A stretch of DNA of 64,000 nt from PALSA-607 sp963825425 (lineage in GTDB: Bacteria; Actinomycetota; Actinomycetes; Acidothermales; Acidothermaceae). Position 1 is the first letter of the stretch. Each line of letters opens with the position of its first letter. The translations under genes were made by a program, and so were the position numbers. Under the pieces are notes generated by a model, which searched no databases, had not been told where the DNA came from, and saw only the letters and a program-made list of their open reading frames with translations. This document shows, piece by piece, positions 52,592-63,572 of the stretch. Location: the NCBI GenBank assembly GCA_963825425.1, contig CAWGTF010000013.1, forward strand, positions 1-64,000, given 5' to 3'.

Positions 52592-54202
52592 GTGGACGAC
52601 AAGGTCTCGACAAAGTGGTTCCTGACTCCGGCCGAACGCGGGAACTCCGCGACCGGTCTTGACCGTCGTCGCGATGCGAGCTGGTCGACAGGTAACGAGG
52701 TGCGCGCGCTGATTCATGGCGCGACGTACTTCGGCGCTTTGCACTCGGCTGCCGAGACTTTGGCGAGTGGCGACGTCCTGTACTTCACCGATTGGCGCGG
52801 CGACCCTGACGAGGCAGTGAACGGCGCCGGGTTGACGATCAGTTCGGTGCTCGCAGGCGCTGCGTCTCGTGGCGCAATCGTCAACGGCCTCGTGTGGCGA
52901 TCTCACTGGGACAAGCTTGCGTTCAGCGCTGCACAGAACCGGCGGCTCGGCGCAGAGATTGAAGCTGCGGGGGGCTGTTGCCTGCTCGACATGCGAGTGC
53001 GCCTCGGAGGATCCCACCATCAGAAGTTTGTCGTCATCCGGCATTGCGACAGCCGCACGGCCAGCGATGACGTCGCCTTTGTCGGCGGCATCGACCTTTG
53101 CCACAGCCGACGCGACGATCGCGACCATGCCGGAGACCCGCAAACACAGCCTATGGCAGCGGTGTACGGGAACCGCCCGCCGTGGCATGACGTGCAAGTC
53201 GCGATCCGGGGCCCTGCGGTCGGTGCAGTCGAGTATGTCTTTCGCGAACGCTGGACTGACCCGCAGCCGCTCTCACGCGCGCCGTGGCGACGAGTCGCTG
53301 ACCGGATCCGCGGTGAACAGGTCAAAGCCCGGCCGCTGCCGATCCAACAGCCCGATCCTCCGGTCGTGGGCACTCACGCGGTTCAGCTCCTGCGCACCTA
53401 TCCCAGCCGTCGACACGGCTATCCCTTCGCACCATCAGGCGAGCGCAGCATTGCGCGCGGATACCAGAAAGCGTTGCGGCGGGCACGTGCACTCATCTAC
53501 GTCGAGGATCAATACCTTTGGTGCGCCGACGTCGTCGACGCGTTCGCCGAGGTGCTGCGTGAACAGCCACACTTGCGAATGATCGTGGTCCTGCCGATGT
53601 GTCCCGATCAGGACGGCAAGATTTCGGGTCCCCCCAACGACATAGGGCGCCTCGATGCCCTCGAGTCATTGCGGCGCGCAGGCGGCGATCGAGTTGCCGT
53701 CTACGGACTGGAGAACAGTGATGGGGTACCGATCTACGTGCACGCGAAGGTCTGTGTGATCGACGACGTCTGGGCGAGCGTGGGGAGCGACAACCTCAAT
53801 CGCCGCTCGTGGAGCCATGACTCGGAGCTGAGTTGTGCCGTGGTCGATCAGGACCAGGACCCTCGCGAACCCCTCGATCCCGGAGGCCTCGGTGATGGGG
53901 CGCGCGTCTTCGCCCGCGACCTGCGGCTGGAGTTAGCTCGCGAACACTTGGGCCGAGAGCACGGCGACGACGCCGATCTTGTCGATCCGGTGCAGTTCTT
54001 CGACGCCATGGCCGCCGCCGCGGACCGCCTCGACTGTTGGCACGACTCCGGCGGTCGCGGCGATAAACCAAAGGGTCAGCTCCGGCGACGGCCGGAGGTC
54101 ACGCTGACGCGCGGCACGAGGTTGTTCGCCCGACCCTTGTACCGGCTGATCTACGATCCCGATGGTCGACCGTGGCGGCTGCGCCGCGCGGGTCGATTCT
54201 GA
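52592..54202 (+). CDS. Phospholipase D-family protein
   Basis: The 536-aa protein has two HKD regions: LGGSHHQKFVVIRHCD (first; the Asp is not at the usual HxKx4D spacing) and YVHAKVCVIDDVWASVGSDN (second; canonical HAKVCVID). It also shows LYFTDWRGDPDE and LIYVEDQYLWCADV, as in PLD/cardiolipin synthase relatives. It probably hydrolyses or exchanges phosphodiester bonds of lipids. Start GTG 52592, 16 bases after DUF1206. The C-terminal ~40 residues are Arg-rich. Confidence 0.9.
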   Translation: MDDKVSTKWFLTPAERGNSATGLDRRRDASWSTGNEVRALIHGATYFGALHSAAETLASGDVLYFTDWRGDPDEAVNGAGLTISSVLAGAASRGAIVNGLVWRSHWDKLAFSAAQNRRLGAEIEAAGGCCLLDMRVRLGGSHHQKFVVIRHCDSRTASDDVAFVGGIDLCHSRRDDRDHAGDPQTQPMAAVYGNRPPWHDVQVAIRGPAVGAVEYVFRERWTDPQPLSRAPWRRVADRIRGEQVKARPLPIQQPDPPVVGTHAVQLLRTYPSRRHGYPFAPSGERSIARGYQKALRRARALIYVEDQYLWCADVVDAFAEVLREQPHLRMIVVLPMCPDQDGKISGPPNDIGRLDALESLRRAGGDRVAVYGLENSDGVPIYVHAKVCVIDDVWASVGSDNLNRRSWSHDSELSCAVVDQDQDPREPLDPGGLGDGARVFARDLRLELAREHLGREHGDDADLVDPVQFFDAMAAAADRLDCWHDSGGRGDKPKGQLRRRPEVTLTRGTRLFARPLYRLIYDPDGRPWRLRRAGRF

Positions 54203-54314
54203 CCTGGCGGACGAGCCACCATGGGCGTCATCAGCCGCACTCTTCGCCATCTCCTCACACCGCGCGCGGTACGTCGGGCGGTGCGCGCTCGGCAGTCCGT
54301 CGTGCCTCGGCGGG

Positions 54315-55487
54315 TCAGGCCGTCAGTGTTTCCCCGACGTCGGCGCTAACGGAGCCAGGCTTGAAGGCACCCTCCTGAGCGGGCGCGACAGCGACCCGGT
54401 CACGACCCGCACGCTTGGCCTCGTACATGGCCCCGTCGGCGGCCGCGAGCAGCGCGTCTGAGGTTGCCAGTGCGACGCTGCTGCGAGCAGCGCCGATAGA
54501 CACCCGCACGCCGATCGCTTGACCCGACACGATGAACGGCGTACTTGCGATCGCTTTGCGGATCTGCTCGGCCCGTTCCGCAAGGACGTTGCCACTGCCC
54601 AGATCTGTCAACAACACGACGAACTCTTCGCCGCCCCAGCGGGCGACGAGATCGTCCGGCCTGGTCTCATCGCGAAGCCTGGCAGCGAACGCCGTGAGCA
54701 GTTGGTCGCCAGCGCCGTGCCCATGCCAGTCGTTGATTTGTTTGAAGAAGTCGATATCGATGAGGAGTAACCCGATCGGACGCTGGTCATACGCAGCTCG
54801 GGTGAGGTGGCGCTCGAGCCGTTCGGTGAAGTCACGCCGATTTCGGAGCCCAGTCAGGTCGTCGGTTCGGGCCTGCTGCTCGGCAACTGCGCGCGATTGC
54901 GCAAGTTCGAGGTTTGCCGACTGGGCGACCAACAGCGCCTCGTGGAGCGCGTCGGTCGTTTGGTGAAGCTCCGTCACGTCGGTGACGACGCCGTCGTAGA
55001 CGTGCCGACCATCCGGCGCAACCGGCCACGGCCACATCCGGTCGAGTACCCAGCGGGTCACCCCGTCGTAGCCGACTACTCGGTACTCCACCGATACCGG
55101 GCCGCCCCCGTCACGGTCCTGCCCAGCGTTCGCCTGACGCTCATAGTCGTTGGGGTGCACCGCTGCGTCCCACGCGCGGGCTGGATCGACTCCGTCGGGG
55201 ACGGGTCCGCCCAGGAGGGCCTCAATCCCAGGCCCGGTGAAGATCTCGTGATACTCACCACCGCGCAGCGTTTCGCCTATGTAGACGTGGCAGTCGATGC
55301 GGCTCAGAACTTCGAGCAAGCGTGAAGCGTCAACGCCCGATGTCCCCAGATCATCGTCGTTGTGGTCGTAGCTCCCCGGATCTTTGTCGAACTCCACCCA
55401 TTCTGAATCGGCAGCAACCCGGCCCGAACGCACAACTAAACGCGCGACAAGACTCATCCGTTCGGCACCCGCGCCAGCGTTCGCCAC
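54315..55487 (-). CDS. PAS-GGDEF diguanylate cyclase
   Basis: The 390-aa protein has a PAS_3-like sensor (residues ~60-165; GPVSVEYRVVGYDGVTRWV), a short coiled coil (LELAQSRAVAEQQARTDDL) and a complete GGDEF domain. The active site is ARWGGEEFVVLL; RPDD five residues before it matches the RxxD inhibitory I-site. It makes cyclic di-GMP. GTG 55487 or ATG 55457 could start it. It is convergent with the PLD gene. Confidence 0.92.
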   Translation of the reverse strand: MANAGAGAERMSLVARLVVRSGRVAADSEWVEFDKDPGSYDHNDDDLGTSGVDASRLLEVLSRIDCHVYIGETLRGGEYHEIFTGPGIEALLGGPVPDGVDPARAWDAAVHPNDYERQANAGQDRDGGGPVSVEYRVVGYDGVTRWVLDRMWPWPVAPDGRHVYDGVVTDVTELHQTTDALHEALLVAQSANLELAQSRAVAEQQARTDDLTGLRNRRDFTERLERHLTRAAYDQRPIGLLLIDIDFFKQINDWHGHGAGDQLLTAFAARLRDETRPDDLVARWGGEEFVVLLTDLGSGNVLAERAEQIRKAIASTPFIVSGQAIGVRVSIGAARSSVALATSDALLAAADGAMYEAKRAGRDRVAVAPAQEGAFKPGSVSADVGETLTA

Positions 55488-55541
55488 ACCGGCGGAGTCC
55501 GAACGGGCGCTCGGAATTGGGCCGGGTGGCTCGACGTCAAC

Positions 55542-56543
55542 TCACGAGTTGTGCAGCACGGCGGCGCCGCCAAAGCGGCCATGCTTGAGGTCGGCTAGCG
55601 CCCGTGGTGCGTCGGCCATGTCATACGCGACGGTCGTTGCCCGGACGGCGAACCGCTGGGCAAGTCGCAGAAACTCCTCGCCGTCCCGCCTCGTATTGGC
55701 AGTGACGCTGCGCAGGTGGCGCTCCCGGAACAACTCGGCGTCGTAGTTCAATGCCGGAATTTCCGACACCCAGATCCCGGCCACCGCAAGCGTGCCGCCG
55801 GCGTCGAGCGCCCGCAGCGCAACGGGAACGAGGTCGCCTGCCGGCGCGAAAAGGATGGCACCGTCCAGTGGCTCCGGAGGTGAGTCCGCGGCCTCCCCCA
55901 CCGAATCGACCCCGAGGGCCCGAGCAAGCTCCTGATTGTGCGAGCCGCGGGTGAGGACGTGTACGCGCATGCCGAGGTGCAAGGCAAGCTGCGCTGTCAG
56001 GTGCGCGCTGCCGCCAAACCCGTAGACACCGAGTCGGCCGCCCACCGGCACGTTCGCTGCGACAAGCGAGCGGTAGCCGATGATGCCCGCACACAGCAGC
56101 GGAGCTGCCTGCTCGTCGCTGATCTCTGGTGGCAGCGCATACCCGAATCGCTCATCCGCGATGCACAAGTCGGCGTAGCCGCCGTCGATGTCCCATCCGG
56201 TGAAAGTCGAAGCCGTGCAAAGGTTCTCATCGCCGCGCCGACAGAACCGGCAGCTGCCGTCAGTGCTCGCGAGCCACGCGACGCCGATGCGGTCGCCGAT
56301 GGCGAACCTCCGTGCCCCGGCGCCGAGTGCATCGACATAGCCGACAATCTCGTGACCTGGCGTGACCGCACCGCGCCGTGGGCTGAGATCGCCCTCCGCG
56401 AGGTGCAGGTCGGTGCGGCACACGCCACAGCAACTCACGCGGACCCGGATCTGGCCGGGACCGGGTTGCGGATTCTCGCGCTCGATCCGGCGCAGCGGGC
56501 CGGCGTCAATCGGTCCGGGGTGGTCGACAACCCAAGCTTCCAC
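55542..56543 (-). CDS. Zinc-dependent alcohol dehydrogenase
   Basis: The 333-aa medium-chain dehydrogenase: catalytic zinc site CCGVCRTDLHLAEGDL, TPGHEIVGYVDALG, structural zinc CRFCRRGDENLC, NAD site LGVYGFGGSAHLTAQLAL. Similar to AdhA-type enzymes of actinobacteria that use alcohols/aldehydes. Start GTG 56543. The ~190 bases upstream hold no gene I recognise. Confidence 0.92.
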   Translation of the reverse strand: MEAWVVDHPGPIDAGPLRRIERENPQPGPGQIRVRVSCCGVCRTDLHLAEGDLSPRRGAVTPGHEIVGYVDALGAGARRFAIGDRIGVAWLASTDGSCRFCRRGDENLCTASTFTGWDIDGGYADLCIADERFGYALPPEISDEQAAPLLCAGIIGYRSLVAANVPVGGRLGVYGFGGSAHLTAQLALHLGMRVHVLTRGSHNQELARALGVDSVGEAADSPPEPLDGAILFAPAGDLVPVALRALDAGGTLAVAGIWVSEIPALNYDAELFRERHLRSVTANTRRDGEEFLRLAQRFAVRATTVAYDMADAPRALADLKHGRFGGAAVLHNS

Positions 56544-56735
56544 GGGCTCATCATCGCGCCGCAGCGAGGGTTACCCCAGCGCGGGTTCGGAAAACCGTGG
56601 GTGGCGCGGCGCCCGGTCCGCCTCCGGGGGGGAAACACACAACAGACCGGGCACCGCGGCAAAAGAATGCCCTCGTTTGGCGCCGCGCGCTACTTCCGGC
56701 CCCCGTATTCACCTCACGAGTTCGGCGGCTGCGAC

Positions 56736-56948
56736 CTACCGGGGCCTGCTTGACCTGCTGGCTCGCCACAAGCTGAACGGCAGCAACAGCACCACCGCGG
56801 CAGGCACGACCCACCATGCGGGCACCGATGCATGATGCAACCCGTAGGTGACCCCGAGCGCCACGACAACGCCGGCCGCAACGCGCCAATCATCACCAAT
56901 GACGAAGTCGTACCAGAACGCACAGAATTGTCGTAACCGCACGATCAT
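56736..56948 (-). CDS. Small membrane protein, 70 aa
   Basis: MIVRLRQFCAFWYDFVIGDD precedes two helices (VAAGVVVALGVTYGLHHA and PAWWVVPAAVVLLLPFSLW). ATG 56948 overlaps the stop of the upstream membrane protein gene by four bases, so it is co-translated. No family is recognised. Confidence 0.7.
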   Translation of the reverse strand: MIVRLRQFCAFWYDFVIGDDWRVAAGVVVALGVTYGLHHASVPAWWVVPAAVVLLLPFSLWRASRSSRPR

Positions 56949-57709
56949 GAGCTCACCACCAACTCCGCAGTCGGCTGCGTCGACGTCCGGCTTCGACGCA
57001 ACGCCGCGACCAACGCAACGGCGAACACCGCGACTCCGCCCACCACCACCGGCAACGCGGCATCGGATCCCGGCCAGTGCGCGCCCGCGCCCTCGGCTCC
57101 CCAGAATGTGCCGAACGCCGTCAGCATGATGCCGACCACGAACTTCATCGAGTTCTCCGGCACTTTCGCGAGCGGCGCCCGAACCGCAATTCCCGCAAGC
57201 GCCACGACGATGACCGCTACCCCGGCCGCCAGTGCGGCTAACGGCAAGTTGTGGTCGTTGGCACCGAACGTGAGTGCGATGAACACAACCTCGAGGCCCT
57301 CGAGGACACAGCCCTTGAACGCCAGCGTGAAGGCATACCAGTCGGTCACCGCGCCACGGCGTTCACGAGGAACGGCCTGGGCGGCCGCCAGCTCTTCGGC
57401 GTAGATCTGCTCCTCGTTGTGTAACGCCTTGTAGCCGCTGGCGCGCAAGATCGCTTTGCGTAGCCACTGCAGGCCGAAGACGAGCAGGAGTCCACCGACA
57501 ACCAGCCGTAGCGCGTGCAGCGGGACGGCGGAAAGTGCCGGCCCGAGCGCGGCGATGAGCACCGCGAGCGTGACCAATGCGGCGAAGACGCCGTAGCGCG
57601 CCGACTTCCAGTCGCGGGCGGTACCCGCGGCCAAGACGATGGTGGTCGCCTCAACCGCCTCAACCGCGCACGCGAGGAACACCGCAAGGAACAGTGCCCC
57701 GCCACTCAT
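56945..57709 (-). CDS. COG4280-like multi-pass membrane protein
   Basis: The 254-aa protein has six to seven helices with the start MSGGALFLAVFLACAVEAVE. Two similar acidic helices, ACAVEAVEATTIVLA and GCVLEGLEVVFIALT, carry E-x-x-E pairs, suggesting internal duplication and possibly cation binding. It is annotated elsewhere as a predicted membrane protein; substrate unknown. ATG 57709 was chosen; GTG 57730 is possible. Confidence 0.8.
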   Translation of the reverse strand: MSGGALFLAVFLACAVEAVEATTIVLAAGTARDWKSARYGVFAALVTLAVLIAALGPALSAVPLHALRLVVGGLLLVFGLQWLRKAILRASGYKALHNEEQIYAEELAAAQAVPRERRGAVTDWYAFTLAFKGCVLEGLEVVFIALTFGANDHNLPLAALAAGVAVIVVALAGIAVRAPLAKVPENSMKFVVGIMLTAFGTFWGAEGAGAHWPGSDAALPVVVGGVAVFAVALVAALRRSRTSTQPTAELVVSS

Positions 57710-57732
57710 GCGCTCGTCACCAGGCACCAACG

Positions 57733-59917
57733 CTAACTCTCCGCACGCAGGTGATAGATGGCGGCCTGCTCTGGGTGGAGATTCGGCGCCGCCACACCCG
57801 CACCCATGAGCAGCGCGCCCGGGACCACGATGTCGCGCACGCCATCGTGCGTCCTTTCCTGCTCGTGCACCGGGGGGCGCTCGCCCGGCATCGACACCCG
57901 GCGCACGTGGTAGCGCAGGTCCGGATCAAGGCCGGCGAACACGACGGGCGCGGTGCCGTACCGCGGACCCGTCTGTAGTCGAACGAGGCTGAACAACGCC
58001 TCGTCCCGCGCCGGGCCGACAACGCCGTACAGCAACGTCTCGTGGTCGGCGGGGCGATCGACGCGCACGACCTCGCCGACCCGCAACAGTTGGCGGACCG
58101 ACTTTGCGAACGCGACCCAGGACGCTGAGTTGCTCGCGCACCTCCGGGGACGTGGTCGTCAGATCCCACTCAAGCCCCGCATGCCCGAACAGCGCCACTG
58201 CAAGCCGGAACGACAACTCATGCGTGCGACCCGTCGTGTGGTTGCGGCCGGACGCCACGTGCGCACCGATCAACTCGAACGGCAACAGCGTCGAAAGCCC
58301 AGCCACGATCCGCACTCGCTCGTACGGATCGATGCAGTCGCTGGCCCAGACTCGGTCGGTGTGCTCGAGCACGCCGAAGTCGATCCGTGCGCCACCGGAC
58401 GAACACGACTCGATCTCAAGGCCTGGGTGGCGTTCGCGCAGTTGCGCCATCAGCCGGTAAGCAGCCAGGGTTTGATCATGGATTGCGGGTCGGCCGGCCC
58501 GCGGTCCGCCGCGATGCACCGGGTCGGCGATATCGCGATTGTGGTCCCACTTGATGTAGCTGATGCCGTACTCGCCAACAAGGGTTGACAGTCGCTCTAG
58601 CAGGTACCCGAACGCGTCCGGTTGCGACACGTCGAGCACCTGCTGGCCGCGAAAGGGCGGCGGCATCCGACCGGGCGAACCGATCACCCACTCTGGGTGC
58701 GCACGAGCAACATCGGAGTCGAGATTGACCATCTCGGGCTCGAACCAGAGCCCGAACTCCATGCCCCGCGATCGCACGTGTTCGGCTATCGGGCCAAGAC
58801 CTTCCGGCCACACCTGCGTCGACACGTACCAGTCACCGAGGCCCGCGCGGTCGTCACGACGCGACCCGAACCAACCGTCGTCAATGACGAATCGCTCGAC
58901 GCCGATCTGCGCTGCGACATCGGCGAGCGCCGCCAGCCGATCGAAGTGAGTGGTCGAAGTACACGGCCTCCCAGGTGTTGAGCACGATCGGTCTGGGACG
59001 CTGCGGATGGCTCGGTCGCCGTCGCAGCATGGTGTGCAGCCGTCGCGAAGCGCCATCGATGCCCGCACCCGAGTAGACGCCGTACGCCCACGGCGTGGTG
59101 ATCGATTCGCCAGCACCAAGGATCACCTCGCCGGCCGCGAGGAGTTCGCCGGCGCCGAGCAGCACCGCGCCCGTGTTCAGCCGTTGCGCGAGGTAGCGCT
59201 GGTCGCCCGACCAGCCGAGGTGAATACCCCACACCTGGCCGTCGCGATAGTCGAAACCCTCGGTGCCGACCATCAGCAACAGCGGGGAATCAGGACCGGT
59301 GCGGCCGCGTCGCTGTTCGCGCAACCAGGTCCCCTGGCGTAGGGGTTGTCGCTGACCCTGCGCTTCGTTCCCCCATCTCCCCGCATGGTCGTACACCTCG
59401 ACGACGTGCTCCGAGACCGGCAGCAGCGTCAGCAGATCATCAACGACATAAGAGGCACGATCGGACGCCGCGGTGCTGGTCAGCGTTTGCCGGTGCCGCA
59501 GCACGCCTTCTGCAGTGAGAACGAACTCGCCGTCGAGTCGCAAGTCGGCAGCCTCGTCGACACCGCGGTAGCGCAACGTCTGTCCGTCGTGCCGACTCGT
59601 CGGTTTCGACCCCGGCCTGCACGAACAGGGGTTGCGACGCAGTTCCGTCACGATGACCGGTCAAGGCGGGCCACCCCGACCAACCCTGGGCGCGGGTGGG
59701 CGAGATCGTCAGCGGCACGTCGGCGTTGTGCGTGGCTTCGTCAGTTGGGAAATATGCCGCTGCGGGCAGCCCAGCGATATCGGCCTCGCTCGAGAGCACC
59801 GAGGTCATCGCCCCAGTGCACGATGCGCGGCAAGTGCGGGCCGACAACGTCGAAGACAACCATGACGCCGTCGCGGCGGAGCGTGACCCAGCGGAGGGCC
59901 GCAGGCGGGTCGGTCAA
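57733..59917 (-). pseudogene. GH36 alpha-galactosidase (about four frameshifts)
   Basis: Family GH36 releases terminal alpha-galactose. Core motifs are present in pieces: VERFVIDDGWFGSRRDDR, YIKWDHNRDIADPVHRGG (nucleophile Asp in KWDHN), ESCSSGGARIDFGVLEH, and RVWASDCIDPYER (acid/base Asp in SDCID). The N-terminal beta domain (HLPRIVHWGDDLGALE) and the C-terminal domain (GALLMGAGVAAPNLHP) are in other frames. Breaks fall near 59790, 59585, 58947 and 58100. The TTG 59917 start with AAGGG, right after the permease stop, is preferred; ATG 59863 is an alternative. Confidence 0.85.
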
Positions 59918-59921
59918 CAGC

Positions 59922-60845
59922 TCAACCCTTGGAGGAACCGAGCGACAGGCCGGCGATGAATTGCTTCTGCAGCAAGCACGTACACGACCAGCGTGGGTAC
60001 CGCCGTGATGAGCGCGCCCGCGGCGAGCAGGTTCTGGTTGATGAAGTACTGGCCCTGCAGGTTCGCCAGCGCCGACGTGATCGGGCGCTTGTTGCCCGAC
60101 GAGATCAGGTGATGGCCCAGAAGAAGTCGTTGTAGATCCAGGTCGTGAGCAGCGTCGCCAGCGCCGCCAGGGCGGGCCGGCACAGCGGCAGGGTGAGCTG
60201 TCCAGTAGCGGGTCCAGACCGACGCGCCGTCGATCAGGGCAGCCTCGGTGATCTCGTGCGGGATGCGTCTTCATGTAGTTGCTGAGCACGAAGACGCAGA
60301 AGCCCAGCTGGAACGAGGCGTTGATGACGATCAGACCGGCGTAGGAGTTGTACAGCAGACCGTTGCTGCTGATGAACGTGCGGCACGTGGATCGTGAGGT
60401 AGATGCGGTACAGCGGCGTGATCATCACCTGCGGAGGCAGCAGGTTGCCGGCCGCGAAGATGATCAGCAGCGGGATGTTGAACCAGAAGCTGAAGCGCGA
60501 CAACACGAAGGCGACGGACGACGCGAAGAACAGCGTGATGATCACCGCTGGCACCGTCATGATCACGGAGTTCCAGAAGAAATGGACCATGTCGCCTTGC
60601 GTCCAAGCGTTCCTGAAGTTCACAAAAGTCAGGTGGTGCGGCAGCGAAAGGTAGCCGTACTTCGACGTCTCGCTGTACGACCGCAGCGACGTGTAGAAGG
60701 CCCACAGCGATGCGGAGTGAACCACAGGACGGTGGCGCTGATCATGAACACTTGAGCGGCAGCGCGGCCGGGCGTCACGCGAGGCTTCTGTGCCTTTTCG
60801 ACGCACCGGCAGGGAGCGCTCCAGGGCAGGGGTGTACGTAGTCAT
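59922..60845 (-). pseudogene. Sugar ABC transporter permease, MalG type (several frameshifts)
   Basis: Second permease of a CUT1 sugar importer. The N-terminal half is open: GDMVHFFWNSVIMTVPAVII, LFFASSVAFVLSRFSFWFNI, LLPPQVMITPLYRIYLTI. The EAA loop and the last helices lie in other frames; the C-terminus KQFIAGLSLGSSKG, typical of MalG relatives, ends at TGA 59922-59924. ATG 60845 overlaps the malF-like gene by four bases. Confidence 0.85.
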
Positions 60846-61796
60846 CGCCGCTCCTCCTGACGAAGCTGTTGCACGAGGAACGTGATGATCGGAATGAGCG
60901 AGATGACCAGCAGCACGACGCCGAGCGCTGATCCGAAGCCGATCCTGCTCTGCTGGCCGACGATGTTCTGGGTGATCAGCACCGAGAGCAGCTCAAGCCC
61001 GTTGGCGCCGCCATTGGTGATGTAGACGAGGTCGAACGCGCGCAGCGACTCGATGACGGTGACGACGATGATGACGACGTTGATCGGGCCGCAGAACAGG
61101 GAAGACGACCCGCCAGAAGGTCTGCCAGGCGCTCGCCCCGTCGACGATCGCGGCCTCGCGCAGCGTCGGATCGACCGCCTTCAGGCCGGCCAGGTACAGC
61201 ACCATGACGTAGCCGGCCTGCCGCCAACAGGCCTCGACCAGGACCGCCCACAGGTTCAGGTGCGGATTGCCGAGCCAGTCGATGACGTTGTTGTTGCCGT
61301 TGCGGCCGATGAGGTTGTTGATCAGGCCAAAGTTGGGCGAGTAGATGAGCTCCCACATGATGCCGATGAGCGCCAGCGACAGCATCACCGGCAGGAAGAG
61401 GATGCTCTGGTAGATGCGGCTGCCGCGAAGGTTGCGGTCGAGGAGGACGGCGAACAGCATCCCGAGCGGCGTGGCGAAGCAGGTAAGACGACCAGCCACA
61501 TCACGTTGTGCCGAGGGCTGGCCAGAACGGCGGGTAGTTCGTGGCGGTCTGCTCGTAGTTCTGCGACGCCGTCGGCGTGGATCGCCTTGAGGCCGCCGAT
61601 GCCGCTCCACGTCGTGAACGACAGGAAGACGGTGGCGATCGCCGGGAACCAGATAAAGAACAGGTCGACGACGAGCGGAATGCCGATCATCAGCGACAGG
61701 ACGACGATGTCCCGTCGAGAAAGAATGCGAACTCCTCGCCGGCGACGCTTGCGCGCCGTCGGCGAGGGGCTCGACCGCTGCAGTAGCCGAAACCAT
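60842..61796 (-). pseudogene. Sugar ABC transporter permease, MalF type (several frameshifts)
   Basis: First permease of the importer. Segments LVVDLFFIWFPAIATVFLSF, GMLFAVLLDRNLRGSRIYQS, ILFLPVMLSLALIGIMWELI and the EAA-type loop LREAAIVDGASAWQTFWRVV are spread over three frames. The final helix ALGVVLLVISLIPIITFLVQ ends QEERR at TGA 60842-60844. ATG 61796 overlaps the binding-protein stop by one base. Confidence 0.85.
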
Positions 61797-63236
61797 CAGC
61801 TCGTGAACACGGTCTTCGCTTGGCCCTCCAGGCCCTTGAGGAGCGAGGCCGCGTCCTTGGGGCTGTTGAAGAAGCTCTGGATCATTGCCGAGACGGTGTT
61901 GTCCGCGAAGTCCGGGTTGGTGTCGCGGTCGAGGAACTGCGCGATGTTCTTGGAGCTGCTGATGATCTGTGCACGACTTCTTCTGGATCGCGTTGTAGTT
62001 GCTCGTGTCGGCATTGGTCGCCGCCGCGACGTCACTCGGGTCGGTCTTGCCGTACAGCGCCTCGGCCTGCGCCGTGCCGATGTACTCCAGCAGCGCCGTG
62101 GCGCCGTCCTTGTTCTTGACCTTCTTGCTCATCATGAACCCGTCGATCGGAGCGTCAATGGAGTCTTGGGCGTTGGCCGGGTCGATCGCCGGGTACGGGA
62201 AGAAGTCGAGGTCGTCGAGGTCGGCGCCGGTGAACTGCTGGGCGACGAAGGAGCCCAGGAAGTACATGCCGGCCTGCTTGTTGAGCAGGCTCTTGGCGGC
62301 GTCCTGCCAGATGCGGCCGTTCGCACCGGGCTGCTGGTAGGGCAGGATCTCGGTCCACTGGTTGAACACGTGAGCACCTTCGGGTCGTCCCACGGGACCT
62401 TGTGCGCCATCAGGTCCATGTGGAACTGGAACCCGTTCAGGCGCATGTTGATGATGTCGAACGTGCCCAGGGCCGGCCAAGCCGTCCTTCTCGCCCATGG
62501 CCATCGGCACGAGGCCGTCCTTCTGCATCTGCTTCTGCAGTGCGACGAAGGCGTCCCACGTCGCGGGGATCTGGTAACCCTTCGCGGCGAAGACGCTCTT
62601 GCGGTAGAAGATCGCACCATGGGTAGTTGTACAGCGGCACGAAGTAGTAGTGCCCGTCGTCGCCCTTGGACGCGGCCTTGAAGGCGTCCGAGAAGTTGGC
62701 ACCGATCTTGTCCCACACGTCGTCGATCGGCGTCGCCAGGCCTTGCGAGGCGAAGAACCGCATGCGGAATCCGGCGAACCAGGTGAACAGGTCGTCAGGC
62801 GTGCCCTGCAGGTAGTTGTTGATGTTGTTCTGGAAGTCGTTGTGGTCGACGGTGTTGATGGTGACCTTCGCGTTCGGGTTCGCCGACGTGAATCCGGCGA
62901 TCGTCGCCGCGAAAGCGCCCTTCGGCACCGCGTCGGAGTAGTTCGAGCCGAACGAGATCGTGCCGCTCGCGGCTCCGCCGCCGGGGCCGCCGAGCTGGCC
63001 GGCGCAGCGGCAGCCGAGCTGGACGGCGCGGCAGCAGCCGAGCTGGACGGCGCAGCGGCAGCCGAGGTCGCAGCGGCCGAGCTGGACGGCGCAGTGGTCT
63101 TCTTGCTGCTGCTGCATGCTTCGAGCAGCGCGCCGGGGACGACGGCAAGTCCGGCAGCGCCCGCCAGACCCTTGAGTACGGATCGACGACTCAGTGGCGA
63201 CTGCGCGCCGGGCGTACCGGACTCGGAGTCCGACAT
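61796..63236 (-). pseudogene. Sugar-binding lipoprotein, extracellular family 1 (about five frameshifts)
   Basis: The N-terminus SRRSVLKGLAGAAGLAVVP has a twin-arginine signal and LLEAC as lipobox. A linker of SSSAA/AAP repeats follows. Family 1 features then appear in pieces: AGFTSANPNAKVTINTVDHN, NYLQGTPDDLFTWFAGFRMR, YRKSVFAAKGYQIPATWDAF, MYFLGSFVAQQFTGADLDDL. It would deliver a galactoside or galacto-oligosaccharide to the MalF/MalG pair. Breaks fall near 63000, 62622, 62470, 62375 and 61965. ATG 63236 follows GGAGG. Confidence 0.85.
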
Positions 63237-63248
63237 TGGTGCCTCCAT

Positions 63249-63572
63249 CAGTGTGGTGAGAGGGAACGAGGGCGTGTGTGGGGGATCGCGAACGCTTGCA
63301 CAACAGATTCGAGCGGGACCCATCAGAAGCGCTCACAGCAAACCGCTCGCTCGGAGGTCTGTCAAGCATGGCGAAGGTTGCGATTCGGTCTCGCCGCTGC
63401 GTATCCAAATCGAGTCAGTATCGCTGCAAGAGCGTGACTTCGAGGCGTACAGCCAACGTTCGCGCGCCGCCGCGCTATGCCGGACGGGCGGCAGGCGAGG
63501 GTTCGATGTGCGAATGCCGTCACACGCGGGATCTTGTGTGAACGTGGCGCGTTCTGTGTAGGCTGACGCAGC
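63249..63572. promoter_or_regulatory. Divergent intergenic region of the galactoside cluster
   Basis: This 324-base gap holds no gene. A CACAC-N10-GTGTG inverted repeat (63521-63525 and 63536-63540) lies 33 bases before the GH42 start and a near-palindromic GCGAACGCTTGC (63287-63298) lies near the binding-protein start. Either could bind a LacI-type regulator, but neither is strong. Confidence 0.3.

Noticed and set aside
60993..63323. Apparent 776-aa fusion of binding protein and permease
   Set aside because: The frame alternates between native and nonsense stretches; normal stop/start junctions exist at 61796 and 60842 in other frames.
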